The translations under genes and the position numbers were made by a program. The notes beneath the pieces were generated by a model. The model searched no databases, was not told where the DNA came from, and saw nothing but the letters and a program-made list of their open reading frames with translations. Of a DNA stretch of 32,256 nucleotides, positions 24,143 to 32,051 are shown piece after piece (the stretch's first letter is position 1; every line of letters starts with the position of its first letter). This DNA is from Gammaproteobacteria bacterium (lineage in GTDB: Bacteria > Pseudomonadota > Gammaproteobacteria > SZUA-21): assembly GCA_003233345.1 (NCBI GenBank), contig QILK01000231.1, positions 1 to 32,256 on the forward strand. The letters are read 5' to 3'.

Positions 24143-24817
24143 CTAATCACCCGCAAAGGCAAACAGCAAATGCAGTAAATGTACAAATATGTTATAGATA
24201 TTTAAATATAATCCGACCGTCGCGCGTATATAGTTAGTTTCTTCACCACGAATAATGGCGCTAGTATCATAGAGAATTAGGCCACTAAAAATCAGTATGA
24301 CAACAACACTGATCGCAAGAGACAACCCAGCAATGCCAAGGAATATATTTGCGATACTGGCGATGATTGCAATCATTAGCCCGGCGATCAAAAACCCGCC
24401 CATAAAGCTAAAGTCTTTTTTAGTGGTTAGTGCATAACCGGAAAGGGCAAGAAAAATAATGCCCGTGCCACCAAAGGCAAGACCGATTAGCTTCGCACCA
24501 TTTGAGACCTGTAATGCCATGCTTAAAATAGGTCCCAGTGCTAAGCCGAACAAGCCGGTAAAGAGAAACACACAAACCAATCCGCCAATACCGGTGGACT
24601 CTTCATAGCGTGGCATAACAAAGAATAAAATTAACAGTGCGGCGACGATACTGACTATATAGCCTATCATGCCTAAACCAATGGCAACGCCGACATAGGC
24701 CATGACTGCGGTTAGAATAAGTGTTCCTGAAAGCAACACGTATGTATTTTTGAGTACTTTGTTGGTTGCAAGAACGGAATCGCGAGATTTTGCGAAAGTT
24801 TGATTAAATTCGTTCAT
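24143..24817 (-). CDS. Bax inhibitor-1/YccA family integral membrane protein
   Basis: A 224-residue protein with about seven membrane segments and the family C terminus SGLILYDTSAIIRGE...YIRATVGLYLNIYNIFVHLL. BI-1/YccA proteins are multipass inner-membrane proteins; E. coli YccA modulates the FtsH protease, and some BI-1 homologues act as Ca2+ leak channels. The ATG at 24817 is preceded by AGAGG at good spacing; the frame is open 19 codons further up, without family similarity there. A strong terminator follows. Confidence 0.9.
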   Translation of the reverse strand: MNEFNQTFAKSRDSVLATNKVLKNTYVLLSGTLILTAVMAYVGVAIGLGMIGYIVSIVAALLILFFVMPRYEESTGIGGLVCVFLFTGLFGLALGPILSMALQVSNGAKLIGLAFGGTGIIFLALSGYALTTKKDFSFMGGFLIAGLMIAIIASIANIFLGIAGLSLAISVVVILIFSGLILYDTSAIIRGEETNYIRATVGLYLNIYNIFVHLLHLLFAFAGD

Positions 24818-25087
24818 TCCTATACCTCTGAAATTAAATAATAAAAGCTTGTGTAAAAAGAACGCCTGACTCATCAGGTCATTCGGATCTGTTTTTGATT
24901 TCCTTAGTCTATATATACCTAAGATAACGGTTATTTACAATAACAATTTGGGGCTTAGGTCACAGTATTTCAAGCTTATCGGCAGGAATAGTGATCAATA
25001 AATACACAATAACTATAAGGTTGAGAGACTGGAAACCATCCGGATTTTCCGGTATCCTTGCCGCCTTCTTATCGTTGAAACAGTTTC

Positions 25088-25176
<89 letters not shown>

Positions 25177-25185
25177 AAAAAAAAT

Positions 25186-25206
25186 AGGACCGCAAGGTCC
25201 TTTTTT
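25186..25206 (+). terminator. rho-independent terminator of tRNA-Ser
   Basis: The stem AGGACC/GGTCCT closes a GCAA tetraloop and is followed by a run of T at 25201-25206. An A-run just before the stem pairs with the T-run, so it may work in both directions. Confidence 0.88.
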
Positions 25207-25359
25207 ATTGGCATAGAATAAATGGGGTTCGGTAAATAAATTGCTGTTAATTATTCATTCTTTTGATAGACTCAAATAAGCATTGATAATAACAATGTCC
25301 TAAGCTTCTACCTATTTTATGATGAAAATCAAACGGGTAACCAAAAGAAAATAATCACT

Positions 25360-26007
25360 ATGATAAAAGTATTACTAGTAGATGATCACGAACTGGTTCG
25401 AAAAGGTATCCGCAGATTACTGGAAGATTCGACAGGTATTAAAGTCGTGAGCGAAGCGGGTAATGGTGAAGAGGCATTTGACGAAGTCAAAAAGCATAAT
25501 CCGTCTGTCGTACTAATGGATGTGAACATGCCCGGCATCGGTGGCCTGGAAGCGACGCGAAAATTATTACAACTGGACCCGAGCCTCAAAGTCATTATCG
25601 TAACGATTCATACCGCAGAACCTTTCCCAACCAAGTTGCTGGAAGCGGGTGCGTCGGGTTATTTAACCAAAGATTGTGGTATCAGCGAAATTGTTAAAGC
25701 AATTCGTACCGTCAGTAAAGGCGAGCGTTATCTCAGCGCTGATGTTGCTCAACATATGGCACTCACCATGATGCCTGGATCAAAGCAGTCGCCTTTCCAA
25801 ATATTATCGCAACGGGAAATGCAGGTAATGATGATGGTAACCCAGGGCCAGAATGTTCAGCAAATATCCGATAAACTTTGTCTGAGTCCGAAAACGATCA
25901 GTACTTATCGGCACCGGCTATTTGAAAAATTAAATGTTGAAAATGATGTAGAGTTAACCCGTCTGGCCATTCGTCACGGTATGATCGAGAACGGCGAAAA
26001 TGTCTGA
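25360..26007 (+). CDS. gacA: GacA/UvrY-type response regulator
   Basis: A 215-residue NarL/LuxR-type regulator. The receiver domain has acidic residues Asp8 and Asp9, the phosphoacceptor Asp54 in VLMDVNMPG, and Lys in YLTKD. The C-terminal HTH contains LSQREMQVMMMVTQG and LCLSPKTISTYRHRLFEKL, close to GacA. The order gacA-uvrC-pgsA, here with one gene inserted before uvrC, supports the assignment. In relatives GacA, phosphorylated by GacS/BarA, activates small RNAs that titrate CsrA/RsmA. No such RNA gene is recognised in this window. The start has no strong Shine-Dalgarno sequence. Confidence 0.93.
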   Translation: MIKVLLVDDHELVRKGIRRLLEDSTGIKVVSEAGNGEEAFDEVKKHNPSVVLMDVNMPGIGGLEATRKLLQLDPSLKVIIVTIHTAEPFPTKLLEAGASGYLTKDCGISEIVKAIRTVSKGERYLSADVAQHMALTMMPGSKQSPFQILSQREMQVMMMVTQGQNVQQISDKLCLSPKTISTYRHRLFEKLNVENDVELTRLAIRHGMIENGENV

Positions 26008-26266
26008 ATTTATCAGCTTATCCCGTTAAACCCCTCTATAGCTCTTCTGTTAAATTTGTGGGTAATTTTACCTGCTTTACCGACGAAGCTTCTTAAAAAT
26101 ATGTCTGAATTGTCAGTAATCGACAAAAATTGTCACCTAGGTCTCTCTTTAGATAAATTTTTGTATAGTTAGCTGTACAGCTTGTCGTTATATGGCGTAA
26201 CGCTTTCAGTAGTAGTCGTAAAAATTATCCAAATACCCAATATTATACAGGTATATAGAGTAAGCC

Positions 26267-27700
26267 ATGACAACGTCAAGAGTACTAGCGCCAGAATTTC
26301 CCGATACTTTGCAGTGGTTGAATACACCTTCGCCGGTAAAAATTTCAGGTTTGCGCGGCAAGGTAGTCTTGCTGGATTTCTGGACCAGTCAATATATACA
26401 TTGTCAGCACACCAAGCCTGATTTACATTTTCTGGCACAAAAATATCGCAATCAGCTAAGTATTATTAGTATTCACTCGCCGAAATTTCCCCACGAACGT
26501 GAATTGATGACAGTGCAAAAAGCGATAAACCGCGAAGGGATAATTAACCCCGTCATCAACGACTCGTCGCGCGAATTATGGAAGCGTTATCATATAAAAT
26601 CCTGGCCCTCGATTATTTTTATCGATCAGGAAGGTTATATTATTGGCGTATTAAAAGGGGAGGGTCGTCGACAACAACTGGATGGCTTAATCTCCAAGCA
26701 ACTAAGGCGCGCTGAGCAAAAGGATTTGCCCGAACCACTGCCCGTCAAGGTATCGTTGCTTTCAGAACCAAATACGGCGTTAAAATTTCCAGGTAGAGTG
26801 CTGGCGACGGAAAAATGTCTGTATATTAGTGACAGTGGTAATAATCGAATTCTGGAATGCTCGCATAAAGGCAACGTACTCAGAATTTTTGGTAGCAAGC
26901 AAGCGGGGCATCTTGATGGGCTTGGTGATGAAGCCAGTTTCCGTAATCCTCAAGGAATGGTGCAGGTCGGCGATTATTTATATGTAGCCGATGCGGGAAA
27001 CCACGCGATCCGACGTATCCAAATGCGAATGGGTGAGGTAGACACGGTTGCCGGTAATGGCCGACAGGGAAAACTGACCAGCCAGGTGGTGGCCGATCCG
27101 CAAATTGCACAGCTAAACTCGCCTTGGGACTTGGCGTATCATGGTGGTAATATGTATATCGCCATGGCAGGTCACCATCAAATATGGTGCTGGCAACTCA
27201 GTCTAAATCATCTTGGTCAATACGCCGGAACCGGTCAGGAAGGTTTTAAAGACGGTGTACCCGAGCATGCGATGTTTGCCCAACCGTCCGGTTTGTGTGC
27301 GACAAAAGACAGTTTGATTGTTGCCGATGCTGAAAGCTCATCATTGCGTATGTTACGTGCCAATAGTGGTACGGTTGCTACGGTTGTCGGCAAAGGACTG
27401 TTTGAATATGGGGATCAGGACGGCCCGGCTTCTTCAGCCATGTTTCAGCGGCCAATGGCTGTTTGCTATGACGCCCATCGAAAAATTGTATGGATTTGTG
27501 ATACCTATAATAACAAACTTAAATATATGCAAATGGGCTCTCACGATATCACCACGCTTGATTTTGTCGGCTTAAACGAGCCCAGCGGCGTCTGCATACT
27601 GGGTAACAAATTGTGGGTCGCCAATACCAATGCCCATGAAATCTTGTGCCTGGATTTAACCAATGGCACCTCAGAAAAAATAAATATTAGAATAATCTAG
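26267..27700 (+). CDS. thioredoxin-like plus NHL-repeat protein (NHLRC2-like)
   Basis: A 477-residue protein. Residues 1-150 form a thioredoxin-like domain (GKVVLLDFWTSQYIHCQHTKPDL, then SWPSIIFIDQEG). Residues 170-477 are an NHL beta-propeller with repeats such as LYISDSGNNRILE, LYVADAGNHAIRRI, LIVADAESSSLRM and VWICDTYNNKLKY. The domain order matches NHLRC2. In NHLRC2 the redox motif is CCINC; here the equivalent is QYIHC, so only the last Cys is left and disulfide chemistry is doubtful. No signal peptide is seen. It separates gacA from uvrC, which are adjacent in E. coli, and is followed by a REP doublet. Confidence 0.8.
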   Translation: MTTSRVLAPEFPDTLQWLNTPSPVKISGLRGKVVLLDFWTSQYIHCQHTKPDLHFLAQKYRNQLSIISIHSPKFPHERELMTVQKAINREGIINPVINDSSRELWKRYHIKSWPSIIFIDQEGYIIGVLKGEGRRQQLDGLISKQLRRAEQKDLPEPLPVKVSLLSEPNTALKFPGRVLATEKCLYISDSGNNRILECSHKGNVLRIFGSKQAGHLDGLGDEASFRNPQGMVQVGDYLYVADAGNHAIRRIQMRMGEVDTVAGNGRQGKLTSQVVADPQIAQLNSPWDLAYHGGNMYIAMAGHHQIWCWQLSLNHLGQYAGTGQEGFKDGVPEHAMFAQPSGLCATKDSLIVADAESSSLRMLRANSGTVATVVGKGLFEYGDQDGPASSAMFQRPMAVCYDAHRKIVWICDTYNNKLKYMQMGSHDITTLDFVGLNEPSGVCILGNKLWVANTNAHEILCLDLTNGTSEKINIRII

Positions 27701-27745
27701 ATTGACTTATCCAAATAATCTATATCACAGACAATGCGTGTGTCC

Positions 27746-27905
27746 GTAGCCCGGACTTCGCGTAGCGAACGCCGGGAAAAAGCATAACCCTCTTAAATTC
27801 AACCAAAATCTTACAACCCTCGGTCAGAGGACCATCGGGTACATCCTGCTACACTATTGTGACCATGTTTGTTTCCCGGCGTTCGCTGCGCGAAGTCCGG
27901 GCTAC
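27746..27905. repeat. REP-doublet element, copy 3
   Basis: The arms at 27746-27776 and 27875-27905 are the same inverted pair as in the copies at 11.9 and 14.0 kb. The left arm has one change, GCA to GTA, which falls in the loop of the arm hairpin. The interior begins AAAAAGCATAACCCTCTTAA and is in the same orientation as the copy at 13990. It lies in the 283-base gap before uvrC. Confidence 0.85.
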
Positions 27906-27983
27906 AGGTCCTACCAACTAGTCTTTGTTTTGATTTCTGTTTATACTGATTGAACGTTATACTAATTTATCGCAAAAAAGCCA

Positions 27984-29813
27984 ATGAGTATGTTTCCGAA
28001 TTTTAGTCGTGATATTAAACTGTTTATAAAGCAGTTACCGGAACAACCTGGTATCTATATGATGGTGTCAGCAGATGAAACCATTCTCTATATTGGTAAA
28101 GCACGTAACCTTAAAAATCGGGTTAGCAATTATTTTCGCACCCAGGGCATTACCCCAAAGCAGGCGGCGCTAATGCAACATACCTTTGATATCAACTTCA
28201 CCTTAACGCATACCGAAGGTGAAGCGCTTATTCTGGAAAATAATCTAATAAAAAAAAATCGTCCACGCTACAACATACTGTTGCGTGATGATAAAAGCTA
28301 TCCGTATATCTATATGTCCACCGGTTCTGAGTTTCCTCGACTGAGTTTTTACCGCGGTGCCAGACGTTTGCCTGGGCGTTTCTTTGGACCGTATCCGAGT
28401 GCGCACGCGGTCAGGCAGAGTTTAAATTTGTTACAAAAATTATTTCCAGTACGCCAGTGTGAAGACAGTTTTTTTCAGAACCGGTCGCGACCCTGTTTGC
28501 AGTATCAAATAAAACGCTGTACCGCCCCCTGTGTGGGCTTGATATCCGCCGAGGCTTACGCGATTGATCTGCAACATGCATTAATGTTCCTCGAAGGCCG
28601 CAGCCAGGATGTGATTAACGAGCTGGCAGAAAAAATGCAAATGGCCTCTGCCGCAGAGGCGTTTGAAACAGCGGCAAAATTTCGCGATCAGATTCAGAGT
28701 TTAAGAAAGGTTTGTGAACATCAGTATATCGATAGTGAGCAGGGCGACCTCGATATTATCGCGGCAATCGTTAAGTCTGGACATGCCTGTGTCCAGGTGT
28801 TTAGTGTTCGCGGCGGACGTAATCTTGGTGCCAAAAGTTTTTATCCCAAAGTACATAAGCAAGAGCATATAGCAGAAGTCATCAGCAGTTTTTTATCCCA
28901 ATATTATATTCAGCGCAATGCGCCACGGGAAATTATCATTAGTGACGCCATTGATGATTTTCAATTGCTCGAAAATGCATTTTCAGAAAAACAACATGAG
29001 AAAATAACCATCAGCTGGAAGGTGAGAGCCCACCGGGCAAAATGGCTGCAAATGGCACAAAAAAATGTTGTGCATGCGTTTAACAGTAAAATGGCCAGTA
29101 ACGAAAGTATGACTAAGCGTTTGGAAGCGCTGGTCGAGGTTTTTGACTTAAACGAAAGTCCGCAACGACTCGAGTGTTTTGACGTCAGTCATACCAGTGG
29201 TCAACAGACAGTAGCATCCTGTGTGGTATTTGGCATAGAGGGTGCGATCTCCTCAGATTATCGCCGCTTTAATATTACCAACGTCGAACCCGGCGATGAC
29301 TACGCGGCGATGCGACAGGCCATTGAGCGGCGTTATATCCGCCTAAAAAAAGGCGAGGGCAAGATCCCGGATATATTGGTTATCGATGGCGGTAAAGGCC
29401 AGGTAGCGGAAGCAACTCAGGTACTTGATGAGTTACAAGTTACCGATGTATTAATTATGGGCATAGCCAAAGGGCCTGATCGAAAACCAGGGCAGGAACG
29501 GATTTTCTTGTCGAACTCGGCCGCGCAGATTATACTGCCAGAAGACTCACCAGCGCTGCACTTAATACAGCAAATCAGAGATGAAGCCCATCGATTTGCG
29601 ATCGCCGGTCACCGCAGTAGGCGCAGCAAGAAGCAAAAGCAGTCGGTACTTGAGTCGATTCCGGGAATGGGTCCAAAACGTCGACAGACCTTGTTGACTC
29701 AATTTGGTGGTTTACAGCAAATCAAACGGGCAGGTGTTGAAGATTTAGCCAGTGTCAATGGTATTAGTAATGCACTGGCACAGAAAATTTATAACGCATT
29801 CCACTCAAATTAG
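27984..29813 (+). CDS. uvrC: UvrABC system protein C (nucleotide excision repair)
   Basis: A 609-residue nuclease of normal length. The GIY-YIG domain (about 10-95) contains QPGIYMMVSADETILYIGKARNLKNRV and makes the 3' incision. A Cys cluster is present (CEDSF...CLQYQIKRCTAPC). The UVR segment AAEAFETAAKFRDQIQSL contacts UvrB. The RNase H-like 5' nuclease part holds CFDVSHTSGQQTVASCV and VIDGGKGQV. The C terminus is a double helix-hairpin-helix (SIPGMGPKRRQTLLTQFGG). It precedes pgsA by 17 bases, an arrangement conserved in gammaproteobacteria. Another in-frame ATG lies two codons downstream at 27990. Confidence 0.97.
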   Translation: MSMFPNFSRDIKLFIKQLPEQPGIYMMVSADETILYIGKARNLKNRVSNYFRTQGITPKQAALMQHTFDINFTLTHTEGEALILENNLIKKNRPRYNILLRDDKSYPYIYMSTGSEFPRLSFYRGARRLPGRFFGPYPSAHAVRQSLNLLQKLFPVRQCEDSFFQNRSRPCLQYQIKRCTAPCVGLISAEAYAIDLQHALMFLEGRSQDVINELAEKMQMASAAEAFETAAKFRDQIQSLRKVCEHQYIDSEQGDLDIIAAIVKSGHACVQVFSVRGGRNLGAKSFYPKVHKQEHIAEVISSFLSQYYIQRNAPREIIISDAIDDFQLLENAFSEKQHEKITISWKVRAHRAKWLQMAQKNVVHAFNSKMASNESMTKRLEALVEVFDLNESPQRLECFDVSHTSGQQTVASCVVFGIEGAISSDYRRFNITNVEPGDDYAAMRQAIERRYIRLKKGEGKIPDILVIDGGKGQVAEATQVLDELQVTDVLIMGIAKGPDRKPGQERIFLSNSAAQIILPEDSPALHLIQQIRDEAHRFAIAGHRSRRSKKQKQSVLESIPGMGPKRRQTLLTQFGGLQQIKRAGVEDLASVNGISNALAQKIYNAFHSN

Positions 29814-29830
29814 AACTAAAATAAATACTT

Positions 29831-30418
29831 ATGAAGTTAAATGTACCCATTATTCTGACCTTATCGCGTATCGCCGTTATACCGGTTTTTATTCTATTCT
29901 TTTTTGTTAACGAACCCTGGTCCTATCAAGTCTGTACCTGGTTGTTTGTGCTCGCCGCCATTACCGATTATTTGGACGGTTATATCGCTAGAAAATATAA
30001 AATGACCAGTCGTTTTGGCGCTTTCCTCGATCCGGTCGCAGATAAATTAATGGTCACGGTGGTACTGGTGTTACTCGTTTATAACAACACCAGTCACACT
30101 TTATCGACGGCATTATTGGCCTTTGCTGCCATCATTATCATCGGTCGGGAAATCGCCATCTCGGCGTTACGCGAGTGGATGGCAGAGACAGGCGAAAGTG
30201 CAAAAGTAGCCGTCACTTTTGTCGGCAAGAGCAAAACGGTATTACAGCTGGTCGCGTTACCCTTTATGATTTACAAATACAAACTATTTGGGGTGATACC
30301 CGTGTACGAGATTGGTTTTGTCTTATTAAGTATTGCCGTGGTACTGACGCTTTGGTCCATGTTTATTTATTTGCGAGACGCATGGCCAGCGCTTAAAAAA
30401 GGTGCTGAAATCTCGTAG
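29831..30418 (+). CDS. pgsA: CDP-diacylglycerol--glycerol-3-phosphate 3-phosphatidyltransferase
   Basis: A 195-residue inner-membrane enzyme that makes phosphatidylglycerol phosphate from CDP-diacylglycerol, the committed step to phosphatidylglycerol and cardiolipin. The CDP-alcohol phosphotransferase signature DGx2ARx8Gx3Dx3D is complete (starting at DGYIAR near residue 49). About five hydrophobic segments follow the amphipathic N terminus ILTLSRIAVIPVFIL. It starts 17 bases after uvrC and is followed by the tRNA cluster, as in E. coli. Confidence 0.96.
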   Translation: MKLNVPIILTLSRIAVIPVFILFFFVNEPWSYQVCTWLFVLAAITDYLDGYIARKYKMTSRFGAFLDPVADKLMVTVVLVLLVYNNTSHTLSTALLAFAAIIIIGREIAISALREWMAETGESAKVAVTFVGKSKTVLQLVALPFMIYKYKLFGVIPVYEIGFVLLSIAVVLTLWSMFIYLRDAWPALKKGAEIS

Positions 30419-30475
30419 AATGTCAAGAAACTTACACTAAATTATTGATTTTTATGAAAAGACGTAATCGCCCTC

Positions 30476-30503
30476 TTGACAGGTTGAATTCCGGCATTAC
30501 AAT
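30476..30503 (+). promoter_or_regulatory. sigma70-type promoter of the tRNA cluster
   Basis: A perfect -35 box TTGACA (30476-30481) and a -10 box TACAAT (30498-30503) are 16 bp apart. Transcription would start near 30510, about 12 bases ahead of tRNA-Gly, a typical arrangement for a tRNA operon. A second TATAAT at 30513-30518 is too close to the tRNA to be its promoter. Confidence 0.7.
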
Positions 30504-30521
30504 ACGTATTCTTTATAATAC

Positions 30522-30597
30522 GCGGGAATAGCTCAGCTGGTAGAGCACAACCTTGCCAAGGTTGGGGTCGCGAGTTCGAATCTCGTTTCCCGCTCCA
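30522..30597 (+). tRNA. tRNA-Gly(GCC)
   Basis: A 76-nt tRNA with encoded CCA. Acceptor GCGGGAA/TTCCCGC, anticodon GCC in the loop of CAACC(TTGCCAA)GGTTG, and T-loop GTTCGAATC. It is the first of three tRNA genes after pgsA, equivalent in place to E. coli glyW. Confidence 0.97.
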
Positions 30598-30636
30598 ATA
30601 ATCCCAGAAACATCTAATCGGGAATAATTTTTAAAA

Positions 30637-30710
30637 GGCTGGGTGGCAGAGTGGCTATGCTGCGGATTGCAAATCCGTCTACCTCGGTTCAACTCCGGGT
30701 CCAGCCTCCA
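30637..30710 (+). tRNA. tRNA-Cys(GCA)
   Basis: A 74-nt tRNA with encoded CCA. The acceptor stem GGCTGGG pairs with TCCAGCC (one G.U pair), the anticodon GCA is in GGATTGCAAATCC, the T-loop is GTTCAACTC and the discriminator is U, as usual for Cys. It lies 39 bases after tRNA-Gly and is equivalent in place to E. coli cysT. Confidence 0.97.
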
Positions 30711-30801
30711 AATCCCAGTGTACACTCAAGTTAATCTCGTTAAACAATGCCAACCATAGAACATCAAAACTCGAATGATTTAGTTCATATACTTGGCTAT
30801 T

Positions 30802-30889
30802 GACCAACCTTTGGTCGCCCGTGCGAATTCATTTCGCGCGGAACGAAATAGTTTTAAGAAAATACCCTCCGCTGCTTGCAGCGGGTATT
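30802..30889. other. three consecutive hairpins in the tRNA-Cys/tRNA-Leu spacer
   Basis: In the 229-base spacer three potential stem-loops follow each other: GACCAA/TTGGTC with a 3-base loop (30802-30816), ATTTCG/CGAAAT (30831-30849), and CCGCT/AGCGG extended by AATAC/GTATT (30861-30889). None is followed by a T tract, so they are not standard terminators. They may be processing sites in the tRNA precursor or remnants of lost elements. Confidence 0.45.
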
Positions 30890-30939
30890 AATACTGGAAA
30901 CATTTGATTATTCAGGTAAACTACGCAGGTCATCTGATA

Positions 30940-31279
30940 GCCCGGGTGGCGAAACTGGTAGACGCAAGGGACTTAAGTAAATTGAGCACCCAGGTTGGAA
31001 ACAGCTGGTGTGAATGGAGTCAAATTCGGGGAAACCTCAGCATCATGGTGGTGGCAATCCCGAGCTAAGCTCAAGATCGATTTATCGCAATGGTAAATGA
31101 TCTTGTGAAAGTGTAGAGACTTGACGGCTCCTGCCTAAATTGTACCTTTATGTACGATACGGTAAAGAGAAAGTCCAGACCACAAATGCATTATTAAATG
31201 CAGCAGTGAAAACTGTAGCGGGTAAGAAAATCCCTCGGAGCTTAGCTCCGTGCCGGTTCGATTCCGGCCCCGGGCACCA
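30940..31279 (+). tRNA. tRNA-Leu(UAA), interrupted by a group I intron
   Basis: The exons are 30940-30974 and 31227-31279; together they give an 88-nt class II tRNA with encoded CCA. The acceptor stem GCCCGGG pairs with CCCGGGC, the discriminator is A (as for Leu) and the variable arm is CGGAGCTTAGCTCCG. When joined, the anticodon loop reads CTTAAAA between AGGGA and TCCCT, so the anticodon is TAA and the intron is inserted after U34. The gene sits after pgsA, tRNA-Gly and tRNA-Cys, the place of E. coli leuZ, which has no intron. Mature tRNA depends on splicing, presumably self-splicing. Confidence 0.95.
30975..31226 (+). ncRNA. group I self-splicing intron (IC3-like) in tRNA-Leu(UAA)
   Basis: A 252-nt intron without an open reading frame. 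Core elements are readable: P (AAATTCGGGGAAACC, 31022-31036), Q (AATCCCGAGCTAAGC, 31056-31070), R (around GTGTAGAGACTTGACGG, 31111-31127) and S (AAGAGAAAGTCC, 31165-31176). In P7, GACTT (31118-31122) pairs with AAGTC (31171-31175). P8 is ATTGTAC/GTACGAT (31139-31158). P9 has a GAAA tetraloop (31208-31211). P1 pairs the exon end CTT with GAG (30984-30986), giving the U.G pair at the 5' splice site, and the intron ends in G (31226). The sequence is strongly similar to the cyanobacterial tRNA-Leu(UAA) intron as I know it. Confidence 0.95.
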
Positions 31280-31451
31280 ATTCATCAATATCACACGCTT
31301 CAAGAATTCATTCATTATAGTTCAAACATTTCCAAGATTGTCCAAGGAAGTTATAAATACACTATAATTACTTTAGCCTCCTAATATAAAAATGGGCCCC
31401 GTAATTTCACTATATAGAATATTTGTTAGTTGATTATCGTTAGAGGTGAGT

Positions 31452-32051
31452 GTGAATCTACGCATACTAAATAACCGAGTATATATCGGTGTCTCATTTA
31501 ATTTATCTTCTTTTTCAGAAATGATCGAGTCGCATGGAGATAATTTTCAAGATACTTTGGAAATGGAAGATCGCTATAAGGATTTAATAAACAGTCCTAT
31601 TGATGAATATGATTCGATTGCAGAATACATAAAAACTGTATCTAAATGGGGTAATTATGCAGGGGTAGGTGGTAAAGTTTTAAAGAATAATACTGCGGAA
31701 AAGATCATAGCTGTATTTGAAGCGGTAAGAAATATTCTGAACAGTGAAAGTCCAGATCTTTCATTAGCACTATCCAGGATAAACACATTATACGGACTTG
31801 GAATGCCATCGTTTGCATCTAAACATTTACGGTTTATGCTTCCTGAGAAATGCCCAGTTTATGACAGTATTTTAACCGATGTGCTTCCGTATAGCTTTGA
31901 TCCATCTGGCTATGCTACTTTTGCAGAAGATTGCAAGTCTCTATCAATAGAATTATGTTCTAGAAATATTGAAAACCCTATAAGAAAGTCTGTCACTTGG
32001 TATGCGGGTGACGTTGAAGCGGCAATATTTTCTCAATTTTACGATCAATAG
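31452..32051 (+). CDS. unrecognised protein, possible helix-hairpin-helix domain
   Basis: A 199-residue protein from a lower-GC stretch than its neighbours. The first half is charged and helical. The second half contains LYGLGMPSFASKHLRFMLPEKCPVYDSIL, a pattern like the helix-hairpin-helix region (G-h-G-h-x-x-A-S-K-h-L-x-F) of some base-excision-repair-like and defence-associated proteins. No catalytic motif can be assigned. GTG at 31452 has AGAGG 5 bases ahead; GTG at 31446 is too close to that sequence. Its position just after a tRNA gene and its composition suggest an accessory gene acquired by transfer (inference). Confidence 0.55.
   Translation: MNLRILNNRVYIGVSFNLSSFSEMIESHGDNFQDTLEMEDRYKDLINSPIDEYDSIAEYIKTVSKWGNYAGVGGKVLKNNTAEKIIAVFEAVRNILNSESPDLSLALSRINTLYGLGMPSFASKHLRFMLPEKCPVYDSILTDVLPYSFDPSGYATFAEDCKSLSIELCSRNIENPIRKSVTWYAGDVEAAIFSQFYDQ

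Noticed and set aside
26008-26266. GacA-dependent RsmY/CsrB-type small RNA downstream of gacA
   Set aside because: The stretch has no repeated GGA-loop hairpins and no TGTAAG-type GacA box; nothing supports a small RNA here.
26169-26438. 89-codon reverse-strand frame with a hydrophobic stretch
   Set aside because: It lies opposite the start of the NHL-repeat gene and its upstream region; there is no start signal and the hydrophobic run comes from AT-rich antisense sequence.
31140-31367. 75-codon open frame across the tRNA-Leu region
   Set aside because: It runs through the group I intron core, the 3' exon of the tRNA and beyond; structure explains the sequence fully, so it is not a gene.
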